The notes beneath the pieces are model-generated. The model had not been told where the DNA came from. It saw only the letters and a program-made list of their open reading frames with translations, and did no database searches. From Romanomermis culicivorax (lineage: Eukaryota; Nematoda; Enoplea; Mermithida; Mermithidae), in the NCBI GenBank assembly GCA_963922205.1, contig CAWUHX010000086.1:744001-808000 (forward strand): DNA of 64,000 bases, written 5' to 3'. Shown piece by piece: positions 60,493 through 64,000 of the stretch. Both the position numbers and the translations under genes were made by a program. Position 1 is the stretch's first letter. Each line of letters opens with the position of its first letter.

Positions 60493-61985
60493 TAGGGATG
60501 GGTCGGGTATCCGGATCCGGATCCGCGGATATCCGCCTTAATTTTATGATCCGGATCCGATCCGGATCCGCTAAACCAGATTTTTTTGCATCCGGATCCG
60601 GATCCGCTGTTGTCAATGATTAAGATTCGGTCATAATCGGATCTTTATTCATTATTATTCACATAAAATTTTGCAGTATTAGAAAACACAGCGCCGGATT
60701 AAATAATTCTTTGCAATACTATTTTTCAACAAACAGTGCTTCCTGGAGAAGAAATTTCCAGTAAAGGAAAAAATGTTGGCGGTCCTCCTGTATGGGAAAG
60801 GCGAATTTCGGTCCATTTCAGAACGTCAAAATCTACTCCAACTTTTTTGCAACTTAAATTTTAAACATGAAGCCGAGTTTGAATTGAGAAACATCATGGA
60901 ACTAATTTTCAGAAATTTCAGGTTTAACTTGAAGTTTTTCAGATTTACGAAAGTTATGAGTATATTTTCTTAATTTGTAAGATGATTATGAAGGACGGGA
61001 ACTCGAGAAACTTTGTGCGAAAATACATAAAGGATCATGGTTTTCTCAGTGTACAAAAAAATTTCTTCGTACAAAGACTTTTTGGCCGATCTTTGTACAG
61101 GTACAAAGAGGCTTGTACAAAAAACACTGACTTGAGAAACAGTAATTTTTCAACAGTACCACTCTTCAAACGATTTTTGGTAGGATCATAAATTTGACCA
61201 GCACCACTCAATAGCTGTTCATAGGGGACACTTTTCGCTCGTGCTAATTTAAGTTTACTTTCTGCATGAAGCAATTGTCCAGAGACGTTTGAGATTTAAG
61301 TTCATGCTCTAATTTGGTTTTTGAGTTTCTAGGTTCATTTTTTTGGCTATCTTTAAAGAAAACACAAAAAATAATTCTTCAACATAACTTTAGTTTACCA
61401 GTAGCAATTTGTTCCACAATTACTTCTATTTTCATTATCTTCTTTTTATTTAGCTGCAAACTGCTTATATATTGCCATGTGTTTCCTCTCTAAATGTTTT
61501 CTCTGACATCCAGTAGCACAAACTTTTCTGGATAACTAGATTCTGCATTTATTGCACTTTGCCTTTTCTTCACCATCTAGGGACACTGTGAAGTAGTCCC
61601 ACACTCTGCTAGTGAAAAAAAACTTAAATCCATAATTTCTGAAAAAAGTTTCCATTTCTATTCATTTCTTTTCTGACGAAATTAATATTAATCTAAACAT
61701 GAATACAATTTAATGAATGAAAATTATCAATTAGTACATGTGAACTATTTCAATAAACGAACACGTCAATCATTAATAATCTATTGACTCCAATGAATAT
61801 AAATTCATTTAACTCAATTTTAGACAAATTAGACATAGTACATATACTTATTGAAAGATCCGGATCCGATCCGGATCCGCTCGGATCTGTTCCTCAAGAT
61901 CCGGATCCGGATCCGCTGAACCAAATTTTCCAAGATCCAGATCCGGATCTGCTGTCGCCAAAAAAGTCGATCCGGCCCATCCCTA
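60493..61985. mobile_element. 1.49-kb hAT-like element with 8-bp target duplication
   Basis: TAGGGATGGGTCGGG at the left and CCGGCCCATCCCTA at the right are inverted. CCGGATAT abuts both ends (60485-60492, 61986-61993), an 8-bp duplication as in hAT elements. Just inside both ends are runs of GATCCGGATCCG. The interior has repeated TTTGTACAAA words (61045-61130) but no transposase-like frame. Confidence 0.75.
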
Positions 61986-62287
61986 CCGGATATCCGTGTT
62001 TTTTGCACCTTCGGATATCCGGATATATCCGGATATTTTTAATGTTATTTGCACATAGGTAAAAAGAAGTCACATAAGTAATAATACACTGGGTGAACTA
62101 CAATACTAAATAATAATATTCAATAGGTGCCATAACTTTTCGTTTTATATTTACGTTAACCGTGATTGTTATAAAAGTAAGTTACTTTATTAAACTGCAA
62201 TATCACAGGAAGTACTGCAGGAAAAGTATAGCTTTATTATATTTTTTTATTTTCGTTTTTAGTAAAAAGTGAAAAAGCTCTTCTGTG

Positions 62288-62785
62288 GTAGAGCTTCACA
62301 CCGGGTACCCGAATCACCTGGGTACCCGGATACAAAATGAAAACCATTACCCGGGTACACGGGTAATTCGGGTACCCGTTTTGTATCACGTATAATATGT
62401 AGACTTCAGAGTAGAGGTGTATGCATAGCTTTTTTAGCCTTTTACGAGCCATGGCTTGTTGGACTGACAAAATGGCTTGTAGAATTTTAGTCCAACAAGC
62501 AAAAATGGCTTGTCAGAATTTTTGAGTCATGTGTAGAGCTTCACACCGGGTACCCGAATTACCCGGGTACCCGGGTACAAAATGAAAACCATTACCCGGG
62601 TACCCGCGGGTACCCGGGTAATTCGGGTACCCGTTTTGTATCACATATAATATGTGGACTTTGAAAGTAGAGGTGTATGCATAGTTTTTTTAGCCTTTTA
62701 CAAGCCATGGCTTGTTGGACTGACAAAATGGCTTGTAGAATTTTAGTCCAACAAGCAAAAATGGCTTGTCAGAATTTTTTGAGTC
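62288..62785 (+). repeat. Tandem duplication of a 245-bp unit with GGGTACCC palindromes
   Basis: Unit 1 (62288-62532) and unit 2 (62533-~62785) are nearly identical. Each starts GTAGAGCTTCACACCGGGTA, carries mirrored ATTCGGGTACCCG arms, then ATGGCTTGTTGGACTGACAA and its inverted partner. A diverged relative of the second half is at 63565-63660. Confidence 0.85.
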
Positions 62786-63953
62786 ATGCTTCTAACATGT
62801 CTACCTTCATTTATCATTTAATCTTTAATAGTTTTAGTCATCTTAAACGTATTATCTCATGTTTTAATTTGTAATCTTCAATATTTCATCTTGATATTTA
62901 ATGAAGATTCACATTCTTCCCTTGACACATTTTTTGAAAAAGATCAATACGTCAAGTCTGTAAACTTTTTGAAGTGATTATTCCTTTCTCAACGTAAAAT
63001 CAATCCAAAAGATTCATGGAAGTAGTTTTCGGAAACTTCTACTCTTCTTGCTCATATCTATTTGGCCAAGTTCATTAGAGTGTGTGAATAAATTGATGAT
63101 TTTAAAATTTTTCAAACATGAAATCCAGAAATTACGACCTTTGAAAAGAAAATTCGAAACTAATTCTTCAAACAAGTGGTTGGAAAATTGATTTTCCAGT
63201 ATCGCAGAATGTCAATACCCAAAAAAATTTTCCGGCGTTTCAGGCAGGAAAGATTAATAGCTTTTTTGGGCTCTCACTTGTCATCATAGACAACTTAACC
63301 GTCGATTTCTCATGTAATTCAAAGTCATTACGTTCTTGGATAGTTTGCTGGAAAATTTTTCCTACAATGCTTGCAGATTAGACTTCGATCAAACACAAAA
63401 ATTTCAAATGTTTCCTGAATTTTAATGAATTAACGGCTCTAAAATGTTATTGAATAAATGTTGAATGACATCTCTTTTTTGATCGATTGCCGTGGTGCTC
63501 AATATATACGTTTCTTTAAAAAATAACCTAGCATTGGAATTTATTCACGTATACTGATATTATAAAATTGGCTTGCAAAAATTTGGAATGGCTTGTAAAA
63601 TTTGAGGTCAACAAGTCACTTGGCTTGTGACTCGTAGGTCAAAAAAAATCCTGGAGGTGTGCAAATTTTGCTTTGTCTCGTCAATAATATTGAGCTATCG
63701 TGATGTGATGTGTAGTATTTTGCAGCGTAGGTGCGTCGATGATGTGTATCAATCATCATCTCTAGCATTATATTCGCAATATACCTACCTATGCAGCCTA
63801 TTATATACAACAACACAACCAGTGTCTCAACACAAGTGTTGGAAAATATTATGTAGTAGGGACTACGGAGTGTGTGTAATGCATCATTCTATTTTCACAG
63901 TGTATCTGTCTAATATTATATATGTACATTAACATTACAACTCATTTTAACAT

Positions 63954-64000
63954 GTACCCGGGTATACCCGGGTACCCGGGTAATGAATAAACGGGTACCC
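63954..64000. repeat. CCCGGGTA array at window edge
   Basis: Repeated TACCCGGG and GGGTACCC words, cut by the end of the window. It may be the far inverted end of the element that starts near 62288. Confidence 0.6.

Larger units (their letters stand above)
60084..64000. other. Intergenic region upstream of the FAM135-type gene
   Basis: Apart from the repeats listed above I see no supportable gene. The first ~400 bp before 60083's ATG should hold the FAM135 promoter and 5' UTR; no clear TATA box was recognised. Confidence 0.5.

Noticed and set aside
61035..61274. Open frames around repeated TTTGTACAAA words
   Set aside because: Short, inside a non-autonomous hAT-like element, and unlike a transposase.

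Overview
This window looks like nematode nuclear DNA. About 54 tandem copies of the nematode telomere hexamer TTAGGC (read on the minus strand) lie near 33.1-33.4 kb. The three host genes are AT-rich, have many introns and mostly use TTTCAG-type acceptors. I cannot name the species.

Left third (1-15226): one very large, young Ty3/gypsy-type LTR element. The window opens inside the 5' LTR (1-468). The 3' LTR ends at 15226, and the shared 468 bp differ at only three positions. A primer-binding-like TGG follows the 5' LTR. Then comes a 3.6-kb non-coding leader with two different tandem arrays, the second a ladder of palindromic TGACGTCA sites every ~66 bp. The coding order is unusual: gag (capsid, then zinc knuckles and a PPxY motif), a Pro/Ala-rich ORF in another frame, an envelope-like membrane glycoprotein, a first retropepsin-like domain, an Arg/Ser-rich stretch, a second retropepsin, reverse transcriptase, RNase H, and (shifted -1) integrase. 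An in-frame TGA inside gag, a second TGA before pol and a frame change before integrase either disable this copy or reflect recoding.

Middle (15227-30064): a complete GTP-type phosphoenolpyruvate carboxykinase gene on the minus strand. Its 14 exons (25250 down to 16710) join to exactly 640 codons. Upstream is ~4.8 kb of intergenic DNA with short inverted-repeat elements.

30065-36395: a complete seven-transmembrane receptor gene on the minus strand (3 exons, 314 aa). Each of its two large introns carries one member of the same transposon family, and the copy in intron 2 encloses the telomeric array.

36396-44705: no convincing gene; simple repeats and one doubtful pair of GPCR-like fragments.

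44706-60083: a complete FAM135-type gene on the minus strand. It has 16 exons (930 aa), with the lipase-like C-terminal domain intact. Its introns host several transposons bounded by target-site duplications, including a nested pair.

60084-64000: intergenic, dominated by an insertion with an 8-bp target duplication and by arrays of GGATCC-like and GGGTACCC palindromes running off the right edge.

The host genes show no operon or shared pathway. PEPCK is metabolic, the receptor sensory or neural, and the FAM135 protein a predicted serine hydrolase. The main novelty is the retroelement's architecture and regulatory leader, then the transposon that carries telomeric DNA.
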